The translations under genes were made by a program, and so were the position numbers. A DNA stretch of 14,939 bases, from positions 4,553-19,491 of the forward strand of contig JAHBMJ010002379.1 of NCBI GenBank assembly GCA_018398765.1, read 5' to 3'. Under the pieces are notes generated by a model. The model saw only the letters and a list, made by a program, of their open reading frames with translations. It made no database searches and had not been told where the DNA came from. Below, one piece after another: positions 1-8,428 of this stretch. Every line of letters starts with the position of its first letter. Positions within the stretch are counted from its first letter, which is position 1. Origin of the DNA: Chromera velia. Its lineage: Eukaryota > Sar > Chromeraceae.

Positions 1-945
1 AGAGTTGGAGGGTAGCGAGGAACGTGGCCGAGGCTCGTCTAATCGACACACCTGTATAGGGACTGCCCCTCGCGAAGCAGTCCCGCTCCCCCCCCCTTGC
101 ATCAGCTCGGGGTCTCCAGTGAGCTTCTCCTCCCTGCGCTTAGGCCGGCCGAGCCAATTTGCAGAGAAAAAAGAGTCTCGACTATTCGGAGCGGAAGAGT
201 GAAAATTTCTACACAATTTTTTTGAAAGAGTGTGCAACTCGTTGGGGGCTCCACAGGTGGTCTCATGATTCGGCGTGCCTCCTTCCATCTCTTCCCCTTC
301 CCCACTCAGCATATCATTATGTATAGCATATACTACTTGAGTATGATTATTTTAGGGCTTTAAACTGTTAATAAGTTAAGTGATCAGGCTTTAAAATGGG
401 TTTAGCAACTGTTTTTACCAGAGTTTTCCCTTGAATTATCATGGTAGTGGTACACGCTTTTAAGTCCGCTGGTTACCATCTCATGGTTACCAAAGTGACG
501 GTAACTCGCTACTAGCTAAAAAGAGCCAGTAGTAACCCCTAAACGTACTGTGTAGGGAGATATAACTCAAATGTTTTATAAGTTTTTGGGCGGGGGGCTT
601 AATATGTCGATACTCTTACTACCTGTTCTAAAGAGTTTATTTTTAGTTTGATTCATTTAAATTAAGTTGATAGATGTTGATTTGGCTATTACTGCAATGG
701 AAGAATGATGTGTTGGCCATGGAAATCTAGCTCATTTAATTTACCTAAAATTATGTTCTAAGCCTACCTATAAGATAGTCAAGCATAACCTCAAAAGGAT
801 ATCATTTAACATTAAATAAATAAAAAAATGGATTTAATATGTTTTCAGCTACTACTGGTAGCTAGGAAAAACGAAAAAATGATTGTGTGTATTTTTCCAT
901 TAAAAAACAAAAAAAAAATCAAATAAACTAGGCTAGATTAATCGC
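1..945. other. Non-coding stretch, AT-rich from about 330
   Basis: No supportable gene is seen. The first 300 bases are of mixed composition. From about 330 the sequence turns strongly AT-rich with many A and T runs and stop codons in all frames. A direct repeat of TGGTTACC occurs at about 470-492, and an imperfect hairpin (CTACTAGCT pairing with AGCCAGTAG) lies near 509-532. Neither looks like a known element. The short open frames at the start have no recognisable domain and no coding character. The composition differs clearly from the neighbouring gene, so this may be old transposon or intergenic DNA. Confidence 0.5.
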
Positions 946-1228
946 TAGATCCACCTCTCATATGGGGATGCGTTATTCATAATAAAACTTTCAATCATAA
1001 AAACAAGAAAAAGACGTACGTAAGAACATTGAACACAAATAGAAAAAAATATTGAACACAAATAAAAAGACTATGCATGAATTGAAACTTTTTCTTCTTT
1101 TTTTTCTGTTTGTATTCATACATTTACGATCCGAAGCCTTAATTTCACTCCCATCATCTCGGAGGGCTTGGATGTGATTGAGGTTTTTGTTATGTATGCC
1201 GCGTCCCCGTGTATGAGGGGTGGATCTA
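946..1228. mobile_element. Small TIR element, MITE-like, flanked by TA
   Basis: The left end (946 onward, TAGATCCACCTCTCATA) and the reverse complement of the right end (1228 backward, TAGATCCACCCCTCATA) match at 16 of the first 17 bases. The match continues imperfectly for about 55 bp into the element, through a shared CTCAATCA/TTCAATCA block. The interior holds no ORF. Both ends carry TA (CTAG at 945-948 and 1226-1229), which would fit the TA target duplication of Tc1/mariner-type elements. Because CTAG is palindromic and inside the repeat edge, the exact boundary is uncertain by a few bases. Length of about 280 bp fits a MITE. Family assignment is inference; the inverted repeat itself is directly seen. 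Confidence 0.6.
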
Positions 1229-1893
1229 GACTAGTCTGTCAAAAGGTTCCGGTTCGTCCCGTCTATTCTGAATCTAGGAACACTGCTCATTGATCACTTT
1301 TACTGCGGCTTATTTCTCAAGCGGCGGTAGAGTAGGACTCGGAGAACAACGAAAAGAGGGGAGAGGTAGGGCAAAAACTTTCTAAAAGTTTATCCCCTTG
1401 GCAAAGGCTACCCTCTAACGGCAGAGAACAACTTCAAAGAGACCCTCCCCATTAATTTGCCCCTTATTTTCTCAACCTTTTTTTCTTCCTTTCCTTTCAT
1501 GCGCTTGCCCCCTTTTCTTTTTTTTTTTTCCTTCTTATTTGTATACAAAGAATCAATCACAAAAGGATCGCTTAGTTTGCGCCCTCTGAGTCGAAAGACA
1601 CGGAGAACGCTGCGACCTCCCTACCGAGAATTGCCGCCACTCCCCCCGCTACCCCCCGCGCTACCCCCCGCTGTGCGGGGCGCGACACGTGCCACAAAAT
1701 CCTTCACTGAAGCATGTGCAGCCAAACCTAGAGCCAAACTTGCTCTACAAGCCACCACACTCCAATCCTGAGCTCCCTGGTACGCTATTCAGATAAGTGC
1801 TGCCGTTTTGCATTTCCTCTTCATCGTCGGTTTCTCTGCCCCCTGCCCTCTGGGCCTCTCTGAAGAATTACTGATCTCAGTCGGTGCATTTCA
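1229..1893. other. Upstream region of the dioxygenase gene
   Basis: This is non-coding sequence between the small TIR element and the start codon at 1894. It holds pyrimidine-rich runs near 1470-1535 and a GC-rich cluster at about 1648-1685. In that cluster GCTACCCCCCGC-like units are repeated and CCCCGC/GCGGGG can form a six-base-pair hairpin. The promoter and 5' untranslated region of the downstream gene presumably lie here, but no defined promoter element can be pointed to. An open frame at 1457-1771 is low-complexity and unsupported. Confidence 0.4.
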
Positions 1894-2061
1894 ATGTGCC
1901 GTCTCCTGTGTCTCTCCGTGGCGGTCGTCTCCGCTGTTCCCCCGATCCGGGCTTTCGTCCCTTCTCGCTTGTCAGTTCCGCTGTCGAAAGCTCGGAAATG
2001 CAGCGGGTCTCGTACCACGGTGAAAATGCAGGCGGTGGCTTCTTTGCCGGACTGTCCAAGG
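1894..2061 (+). other. Exon 1: bipartite plastid leader
   Basis: 56 codons encode an N-terminal region beginning MCRLLCLSVAVVSAVPPIRA, then FVPSRLSVPL and further Lys/Arg/Ser/Thr residues with no acidic residue before about residue 53. A signal peptide followed by Phe at the cleavage point and a basic transit peptide is the known targeting signature of secondary red-derived plastids. If exon 1 is wrong, the enzyme would start inside exon 2 and be cytosolic, but exon 2 has no ATG near its start. Confidence 0.65.
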
Positions 2062-4257
2062 GTAGGCAAGGAATCACTATACCAACCGAGCCGTCTCTGC
2101 GTGACGTCATGCATGTCAGATAACCATTTGTGTTTTGCTTCTTCTTGATTGCGTCTGCAGACAGTGTGGAGCCATGTGGACATTGAGGCAGTGGCTGGAA
2201 AGCCTGCAGAGCCGCAACCTGCGTCTCCCAGTGGAGATCGAGACAGCGACCCCGTCTCTTCTTTTTTCTCCCGTCTCCTGCCCCAACACGGGGAAAAGAC
2301 TGAACAGACTCAGCATCACACGGAGACAGAGAGTGCCCGGGCACCTGTCTTCTCAATTGTGGCTGCAGATGCACAGAAGAACGCGGAGGGAGTGGAATTC
2401 TTCAGGAGGAACAAGGAGGACATTCTAAACAGATTGAAGAAAAATGGTTCTGTGTGGTTTAGAGGGTTTGATCTGATGAAGAATGAGGCAGGATTCATGG
2501 AATTCTACTCGGCCCTCGGCCTTCTGCCGTGTCTCGACCCGATTCACTCCTCGGGTCTTCGGAAAATGGTGGCACCGAAACAGGCCGTGTATGAGACGGT
2601 CAACAAGGCAAGTCTCTCAAAGCACTACGTCGGGATGCACAACGAGTCGACATTCAAGAAGTCAGCAGCCCTCGGGGCGTTCGTGTGCTTCAAGCCAGCT
2701 GAGAAAGGGGGTGAATTTCTCCTGGCAGACGGTGCAGAGATTTTGAAGAGATTGGATCCTCAGATCCTTCGGGAACTGGCAGACAGGAAAGTTCGCATCT
2801 CCGTCACCAACCTGGATTTTCCCTTCCTTGAGAGCATACCGGAACCTTTCAAGGCCACGCTAAAGGAATGGATGCAGGGCCTGATTGCTGCAGCTGTGGC
2901 CCCCAAATTTGACATGGAGCTTGAGATGGTCTGGGGTGCAGACGGGACGCCCCACCGTCTGCAGGCAATAGAGCCTGCACAAAGCCCGGTCAACAGCCAC
3001 CCGTTTACACGACTCGGCGCGTGGTTTTGCAACCTTCATAACCACTCACGCTATCTCAGGTTTGTCTACGCATCCTTCCTTGCCCGACCCTTCTCCCCTT
3101 TAGGCATTACTCTCCCCGAGAGTTCTTGACGCAGCCTGCCCGAGTGCAGCCAACAACAGTATTCTAGAAATGCTCTGAGCTCCGCGTGGTTTCCCTCCTT
3201 TTTTCTCTGCTGTCCTCAAGAGCTCTTTGAAGTGCTCGGATGCGAGTTTCTTCTTCTTCACAGAGAGAGTGACTTGCATGTTTCCTGAAAGGGTTTCATG
3301 GTGCTGTGAACGGGGAGGCGAGGGAAGGGCAGAAGAAGAAGCAAAGCAAAAATGGAAGGAAGAAAAGAATCAGTCCGCGGAGTACCAAACTGACGGAATG
3401 AATGTGAAAAGAAAGTACACTCTCACCAGGGGCTGGAAAGGAAAGAGAGGCCTTCTATTCTGCCAAGAGACTAGTGCGGGGACAAAGAGGCCCACTGCAG
3501 GGGGGGGCAGAAGTTTGAAAGAGGAGGGAGGGTGTGTCACTGAGAGGGGGGACCTTCAGTTGAGTCTTTTCTAGTCAGGGAACGGAAGTGGAAGTTCTGA
3601 ATGAAACCCTCCCTGCATTTTTCTGTTTTGTGTGGTTGGTTACAAACCTTTCGTGGGGTCATATCGATGTATGCGAACTCCTGCCTAGTGTCTCGGCTTG
3701 AACGATTGACCCACCGTCGTTACTTCCGGCTCCTTCCTTGGCTTCCATTGGCAATTTTTAGAGCATCCCTTTCTTGTCTTGGTGCTCTTTGAGCCCTCTG
3801 TTCAGAGAGAGGTTCCAGAGTGAATCCACCGCGTAAATATTGTTTGTGGGTCATTTCCCCCTTTCCCTCTCCCTTTCTCTGCAGAGACAGACGCCCGTGT
3901 GCCGTTCCTGAGGTCGGCATGACGGACGTCTATTTCGGAGACCTCACCAGGATCCCCCCCTCCGTCGTTGAGCATGTCGATCGCGTGACCAGGGATTGCA
4001 TTGTGGAGGTGCCAATGCAGAAGGGGGATGTTGTACTGGTTGACAACTACCGTACTCTTCACGGTAGAAACATTTTTGATGGAGAGCGCATGCACACCGT
4101 GACCTGGTTTCGGGGTATTTTGGGGTCTGAAGGGTACTTTGGGGTCGAGGGGGGAGAAGAGAAGCAGGAGGAAAGAGGGACTGAAAGAGGGTCAGGGTAT
4201 GATTTTGCCGCAGGGGATGCGTTGAATGAGGCAATCAACAAGCTGCTCGTCAAGTGA
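1894..4257 (+). CDS. TauD/TfdA-type Fe(II)/2-oxoglutarate dioxygenase, three exons, predicted plastid-targeted
   Basis: I read exons 1894-2061, 2161-3059 and 3885-4257, joined in phases 0 and 2, giving 479 residues ending at TGA 4255-4257. The family couples 2-oxoglutarate decarboxylation to oxidation of a second substrate at a non-haem iron. Visible family marks are RGFDL in the N-terminal fold part, the His-Xaa-Glu iron motif as HNE at about residues 216-218 followed by GGEFLLAD, the segment RYLRDRRPC that spans the second splice junction, and the distal iron His in DNYRTLHGR at about 415. Arg 424 or Arg 432 may bind 2-oxoglutarate; neither sits at the exact TauD spacing. Residues 1-20 form a hydrophobic signal followed by Phe-Val-Pro and a basic, Ser-rich stretch, as in bipartite plastid leaders. 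About 50 residues of linker precede the fold, and the C-terminus has a Glu-rich tail. The substrate cannot be told from sequence; the family includes taurine-, carnitine- and clavaminate-type enzymes. The start is the first ATG of the leader. Confidence 0.85.
2062..2160 (+). other. Intron 1 (99 bp, phase 0)
   Basis: It begins GTAGGC and ends in TTGCGTCTGCAG after a T-rich tract. Removing it eliminates an in-frame TGA at 2146-2148 and joins the leader to the catalytic exon in the same frame. Confidence 0.7.
3060..3884 (+). other. Intron 2 (825 bp, phase 2)
   Basis: The donor is GTTTGT after CTATCTCAG. The acceptor is a long C/T tract ending TTTCTCTGCAG. Splicing restores the RYLRDRRPC block that reads smoothly into VPEVGMTDV. 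Apart from purine-rich stretches near 3320-3400 nothing else is recognised inside; open frames within it lack any domain. Confidence 0.8.
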
Positions 4258-4828
4258 CGACTTCTGGCTTCAAGTCCTATTGTGATGGTGGTTGAGTGCG
4301 GAAAAGGTAGAAGGCACGGGCAGAGAGACTCGAAGACTGAATACAGACAGAAATACAGACAGATAGACAGGGGCACTGACAGATAGACCGACCGACCGAC
4401 AGACGGTCTGAAAGACTATATGACTTCGTTTCTTTTTTTTCTTTTTAAGCAAAAGAGACAGACAGATAGAAAGGTGAACAGACAGAGAGAAGAGAGGTGG
4501 ATACAGAGAGAACGATGAGAGAAGTCAAGAGCGGTAGAAGAGAGCTAAAGAAGATGAGAGACAACCTTTGAAGACCGGCAATTTGCCGGGGGCGCAGCGG
4601 CAGTCGATCCTTCGTTCCTTTCTTCCCTCCTGTGTGAGTTCCGTTGCCTCGACAGATACACTTTTCTTATTTAATGCGGTATCAAAAATGTGTATTAATA
4701 TCTCGGTGTCTCCTTCATTCATGCATGAATCGAACCCGGCTGTTTTCGTCGTTGCACGTGTGGCTGTAGGAATTCCTCTTTCTGCAAATGCGAGCTTGAC
4801 AAAACACGAGAGCCGTCAACAGAGCCCC

Positions 4829-4864
<36 letters not shown>

Positions 4865-5129
4865 GCGATTGCTTCCTTCTTATGGTGATTGACTGTAGAA
4901 ATGAGAACGTGCTTGGATTGCCATTGCTCAGGGGCGTGCTGAGACATGCAACTTTGAAGCACTCACTCAATCAATGCATCCAGAAATGCATTTCAAGTTT
5001 CTAAAATCTAAAGGGTCTGAAACCAATCAATGAAAGTGCATATATATTTTCCTGTTGTTTGTGCCGCGTTTTTTGCTTAAAAGCCTGTTACTATACTATT
5101 AGCATAGCATAGTTAACTTAAATCAATAC
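4258..5129. other. Intergenic spacer rich in simple repeats
   Basis: This is the 3' flank of the dioxygenase gene. At about 4320-4480 it carries degenerate GACA/GATA-type repeats, including ACCGACCGACCGACAGAC near 4386. No gene is seen. The sequence becomes AT-rich after about 4980, approaching the next mobile element. A polyadenylation signal could not be singled out. Confidence 0.5.
4829..4865. repeat. (GT)n(GA)n compound microsatellite
   Basis: About seven GT units run directly into about eleven GA units. It is a plain dinucleotide array with no coding meaning. Confidence 0.9.
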
Positions 5130-5138
5130 TAGCTTTAA
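5130..5138. repeat. Left 9-bp target-site duplication TAGCTTTAA
   Basis: Identical to 5807-5815 on the other side of the inverted-repeat element. The bases outside and inside the nine differ between the two sides, so the duplication is exactly nine long. Confidence 0.75.
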
Positions 5139-5806
5139 TCTAGGTGACGCACAGTGGTAAAAAAAAAAAAAATCTGAAAACTTCTATTCTTTTTTTTTTT
5201 ATTATTTAAAATTTTATTGTAGATGTAAAAAAAAATAAAGGTTAAATGACTAGCTTCAACTAGAACTAGAACTCATATCGTCCTAGATATTGTCAAAGAG
5301 CTATGCAGTCAAAAAACTTCTCCTCTGTCTGCATGCTCTTCTATCTGCATCTATGCATCCATCCTTCTTGTCACTCTTTGCATAGGACAAAAGAGAGCCC
5401 CCTTTTCCTTTCACCCGCCTGCTCACCTTCGTCCCTGTAATCCCCTTTTGCGATGGTCGCTGCGTGCAGTGCCATACACGCAGACTTCATTCATTTTTCA
5501 ATTAGCATGAATGGTGAAACGACGGACCAGGTCACTCCCTCTGTCTCCCTCGTCTCTCACACTCAGTTAGTCCGTACAAGAACAACTAGGACTAGAACTA
5601 GGGTTAAAACTAGGGTTGAAAGATGTTTAAAACTTTGAGTTGAGTAATAAGTTCGCAAGGAAGTTAGTTTAAAAGTACTTTTAAAAGGTGCTCCTCTAGG
5701 TGCTCCTAGAGGTGCTCTAGGAAATCCTCCGTAGAAAAAAAGAAAAAAAAAAAAGTCTGGAAAGGTCTATTTTTTTTTTTCTTTTACCACTGTGCGTCGC
5801 CTATTG
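5139..5806. mobile_element. Non-autonomous Mutator-like (MULE-type) MITE, 668 bp
   Basis: The two ends are inverted repeats: the left TAGGTGACGCACAGTGGTAA (from 5141) and the complement of the right TAGGCGACGCACAGTGGTAA (from 5803) differ at one base over about 22 bp. The similarity then continues more loosely through an A-run, a short spacer and a run of eleven T, to roughly 60 bp per end. The element is bounded by identical 9-bp sequences TAGCTTTAA at 5130-5138 and 5807-5815. A 9-bp target duplication is the hallmark of Mutator-like elements, so the class call follows from family knowledge. No transposase is encoded. The interior contains ACTAGAACTAG-type short repeats near both ends (about 5258-5272 and 5585-5620), an 18-bp palindrome and a strong hairpin. 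Confidence 0.8.
5668..5712. repeat. 18-bp palindrome and 8-bp-stem hairpin
   Basis: 5668-5685 (TTTAAAAGTACTTTTAAA) is a perfect palindrome. 5693-5700 CCTCTAGG and 5705-5712 CCTAGAGG form a perfect eight-base-pair stem with loop TGCT. GGTGCTC units are repeated around it. Both lie inside the Mutator-like element near its right end. Confidence 0.8.
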
Positions 5807-5815
5807 TAGCTTTAA
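5807..5815. repeat. Right 9-bp target-site duplication TAGCTTTAA
   Basis: Second copy of the nine bases flanking the inverted-repeat element; see 5130-5138. Confidence 0.75.
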
Positions 5816-5846
5816 AATATTATCGGTCTATACCAAATTCTAAGCC

Positions 5847-5872
5847 CTTCTTCTTCTTCTTCTTCTTCTTCT
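5847..5872. repeat. (TTC)n microsatellite
   Basis: About eight TTC units lie just outside the Mutator-like element and before the LINE. A much longer array of the same motif lies at 10118-10346. Confidence 0.85.
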
Positions 5873-6032
5873 GAGCTTCTATAAAGCTCCTGCAGCTACA
5901 GCGGCAACCAGTTTACCAGTGAATTCTCAGTGATCGTTTTCTCGTATTCAGGAGTAAACTGTGGGTGGAGTTCTCGTTATTTGACTTCTTCCGTCTCCAT
6001 CTCTTCTTCTCGAACTCTTTCCTCCCGTAGGG

Positions 6033-7118
6033 ATGGCAGATCCACAGGGAAGTGGAAGTGCCCAAGAGGCCCAGCAGGAGGCCGGAGACCAGAGCAAGCC
6101 CGGGGGGGAGGACGGGCGCAGGGCAGGGCACGCGGACGCGTCTGATGATGCCGAGGTTACGCTGAAAGACATTTTCCGGTCTCAACAAAGAATGGAAAAG
6201 AAAATGGATGAAAGAGAGAGAAAGTCGAAGGAAAATCAGGACAAGTTAAACAACGAAGTCCAAGGGCAGGGCAAGAAAATCCAGAGAGCGGAGATGAAGA
6301 TCTCCAAACTTGAGAAGAGAGAGACGGGTCGTATGATTGATGATGAGTTCAAGGCGAGAGAAAGAAAGATCGGTGATCTCGTCATTCGTGGTTTCGACTT
6401 CTCCCGATGCACTGTGGTCACGGTCGCCTCTATCACAGATTATGAGAATGAAAGGAAGAAAGAAGTGCTTGACGGAAACGGAAGATGGGTGAAGCAGGTC
6501 GCTTTCCCTCAACAGAGGAAGGACTTCTGGTCCTTTGCCCCCGTTCGTCTGTTTTTCTCCGATCTGGCCGAGGCCGCCGGAAAGGAGAACCCCTCCCAGG
6601 TCTCTCAACAACTCCAGATCCGTCACTTCAGGTACTGGACAGAGAGAGACGGGGGACACAAGGCCGAGATCACTCTAGATTCCGGTGATCGGGGGGACTG
6701 GATGGATATAGTGGATTCGGTGAAGGAGAAGGAGGGAGTAAATAGGGATGGGTCGATCTTCTGGCCCCCCGCAGACTCCAGTTCCCTCTCAACGGACGAG
6801 AGGGCATCCATGGGGAGGGTCTTCATCCATCGGGGTACCACCCCACTGTTCCGTCTCTTCGTGCGGGTGCAGAAAGCCCTCGATGCGGAGGTGGGGGGGG
6901 AGGCCTCCTTCGCCCAACAAGCCCTCATCTCCAAATACGCCCAGGTCTACCAGGATTGGAATGCTGCAACCAAGGGGCTTAAGGGGGAGAGAGTCGTCAC
7001 CCGTCGTCTCTACGAGTTTCTGCAGGAGTGGCAGACCGGTCTGCCAAACAGGGGAGAGAGGGATGGGAATGATGAAAGAGAGGGCAGGGGTAGGGACCCC
7101 GTTCTCAAGGGCAGTTGA
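6033..7118 (+). CDS. LINE ORF1 protein, L1 ORF1p-like (361 aa)
   Basis: The intact frame starts at ATG 6033. Residues about 1-40 are a polar, low-complexity head. Residues about 45-115 are rich in Lys/Glu/Arg with heptad-like spacing, typical of a coiled coil used for trimerisation. About 116-230 starts with DLVIRGFDF and includes HKAEITLDSGDRGDW, which could be an RRM-like fold. The rest (from about 240, SIFWPPADSSSLSTDERASM to QKALD) resembles the C-terminal domain that follows the RRM in L1 ORF1p. In L1 this protein binds the element's RNA and forms the RNP. The assignment rests on architecture and position upstream of endonuclease-RT, not on a clear motif. No stop or frameshift interrupts it, unlike ORF2. 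A pyrimidine tract ending CCCGTAG lies two bases before the ATG and could be a splice acceptor. Confidence 0.65.
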   Translation: MADPQGSGSAQEAQQEAGDQSKPGGEDGRRAGHADASDDAEVTLKDIFRSQQRMEKKMDERERKSKENQDKLNNEVQGQGKKIQRAEMKISKLEKRETGRMIDDEFKARERKIGDLVIRGFDFSRCTVVTVASITDYENERKKEVLDGNGRWVKQVAFPQQRKDFWSFAPVRLFFSDLAEAAGKENPSQVSQQLQIRHFRYWTERDGGHKAEITLDSGDRGDWMDIVDSVKEKEGVNRDGSIFWPPADSSSLSTDERASMGRVFIHRGTTPLFRLFVRVQKALDAEVGGEASFAQQALISKYAQVYQDWNAATKGLKGERVVTRRLYEFLQEWQTGLPNRGERDGNDEREGRGRDPVLKGS

Positions 7119-8428
7119 AGGTCCCCCGGTTTCGCCGAAGACAGTCTATCCCCAGAGCCCGTCAGGGCGGACAGACCGGGTGCGCCGAAACGTGGGGCAA
7201 GGGGGTTCGGAGGGAATCCGAGCACGGTCGAGAAAAACCAACGTGCTCAGTCGAAGTTCGGGGGTGAGTGCATCCCGATGAGAGGTGGCTTCGGGGAGGT
7301 GTCTAGGGGGGCTCCTCGCTCTGGGTTGTTTGGGGCTGACGGGTGGGAAGGGGGGCCCGCAGCTGAAGAGGATGAGATGAGGAGCACACACTCCAGAGCA
7401 GAGGGGTGCGCGATGGGGCAAGTCACGTTCTTCCCGAGATCATTAGCACAGCAGCGCTCTCACGCCTCCCCGCCCACCGATGTATTTATGGGAACGGGTC
7501 CATCGGGAACAGATGCCTCTGTTGTGCAGAGCCTTATGCACATCAATGGACTAAAGGGGGGGGAATCGGGGGAAGGGGACGGGGGGGCGCGGCCCCCCCG
7601 GCATTGAACTACCTTCAGGGGAGGAAGGGTGGCAGGACCTTTTCTCTCTGCAGATCATCTCATCCTGCGACGCGGCAGTCTCGGGGGCTCCTGCCAATCA
7701 AAGAGCCCCTACCCCACCTAAACCAATTTCTCCCTCCTGCCCTAGCTCCTGCCGATGACTCGTTATCCCTGTCCCTCTGCCCATCCCTCCAGCCTGCCGA
7801 CGACTCGTTACCCCAGTCCCTCTGCCTATCTCTACAGCCTGCCGATAACGCGAGGGGCAACCCCCCCCATGAGAGAAGAGTGTTGCCTGTCTGCCTGCCC
7901 GCCTCGGCTTTGCCTCCCCAGTAGCCCCCCTCCAAACCCGGTCCCCTCGATTTGAACGAGTTGCAACTAGCTCGGGGCCGGAAACCAAGAGAGGGCAAAG
8001 CTCCTCCCTGCCAACTATGCCGTGCACATCAACCAGAGATTGGGGAGGTCGATTCTCCTGTGCTTTTGTCAACCGTTTCCGACAGTCAGACAGAAAGGGA
8101 AACAGACACAGACAGCCAAGTAGGTAGCGGAATAGATAGCCTGATGTAAGGACACTTTTTGGCATGCAGAGAAATGAACCGACAGAAAGGAAATGATCTC
8201 TCCTCCACCCTCACACCCCTCACAAAAAGAAGACTTAGTCAGCCAGATACGTAGACGGAGTCAATCTTATCGCTGAGAAGAAGGTCGGATAGAAAGGTAG
8301 AGAGGCAGCCCGCTCTGTTATATGAACTCATTCCGGCCCGCTCTCTCTCCTTCCCTCTCTGTGCAGGGAAAGAAGAACATGCCGAAAATGACCCTCGAGC
8401 GGATACGGATTTCCCCCCCCTTTGCTCG
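7119..8428 (+). other. Spacer between LINE ORFs, no clear gene
   Basis: It carries only medium-length open frames with no recognised domain. One (7406-7924) contains RCIYGNGSIGNRCLCC followed by a His and could be a remnant of a Cys/His knuckle, and 7952-8149 has PPCQLCRAH. Both lie in the same frame as the following ORF (8429-10063), so they may be remains of its N-terminal part separated by stops. Splice-acceptor-like sites (pyrimidine tract plus CAG) end at 7653 and 8366. It may be an untranslated or decayed part of the LINE. Confidence 0.4.
7748..7853 (+). repeat. 45-bp tandem repeat, about 2.3 copies
   Basis: Units start at 7748, 7793 and 7838 (partial), each beginning CCTGCCGA. The first two units differ at only a few positions. 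In one frame they read as a 15-residue repeat starting Pro-Ala-Asp-Asp-Ser-Leu. The unit length is a multiple of three, so it could once have been coding. Confidence 0.8.

Noticed and set aside
5-305. Short frames on both strands at the window start
   Set aside because: Short, no domain, no conserved features; not supportable as genes.
3820-3884. Alternative N-terminal start for the last dioxygenase exon
   Set aside because: This stretch is the pyrimidine-rich intron end; the family block RYLRDRRPC requires joining at 3885.
4320-4480. Possible CRISPR-like array in the GACA/GATA repeats
   Set aside because: The units are four bases, degenerate and without spacers; it is a microsatellite in eukaryotic DNA.
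5595-5625. Interstitial telomere repeat (CTAGGGTT units)
   Set aside because: Only two irregular units are present, inside the Mutator-like element, among other ACTAG-type repeats. This is too little for a telomere tract.
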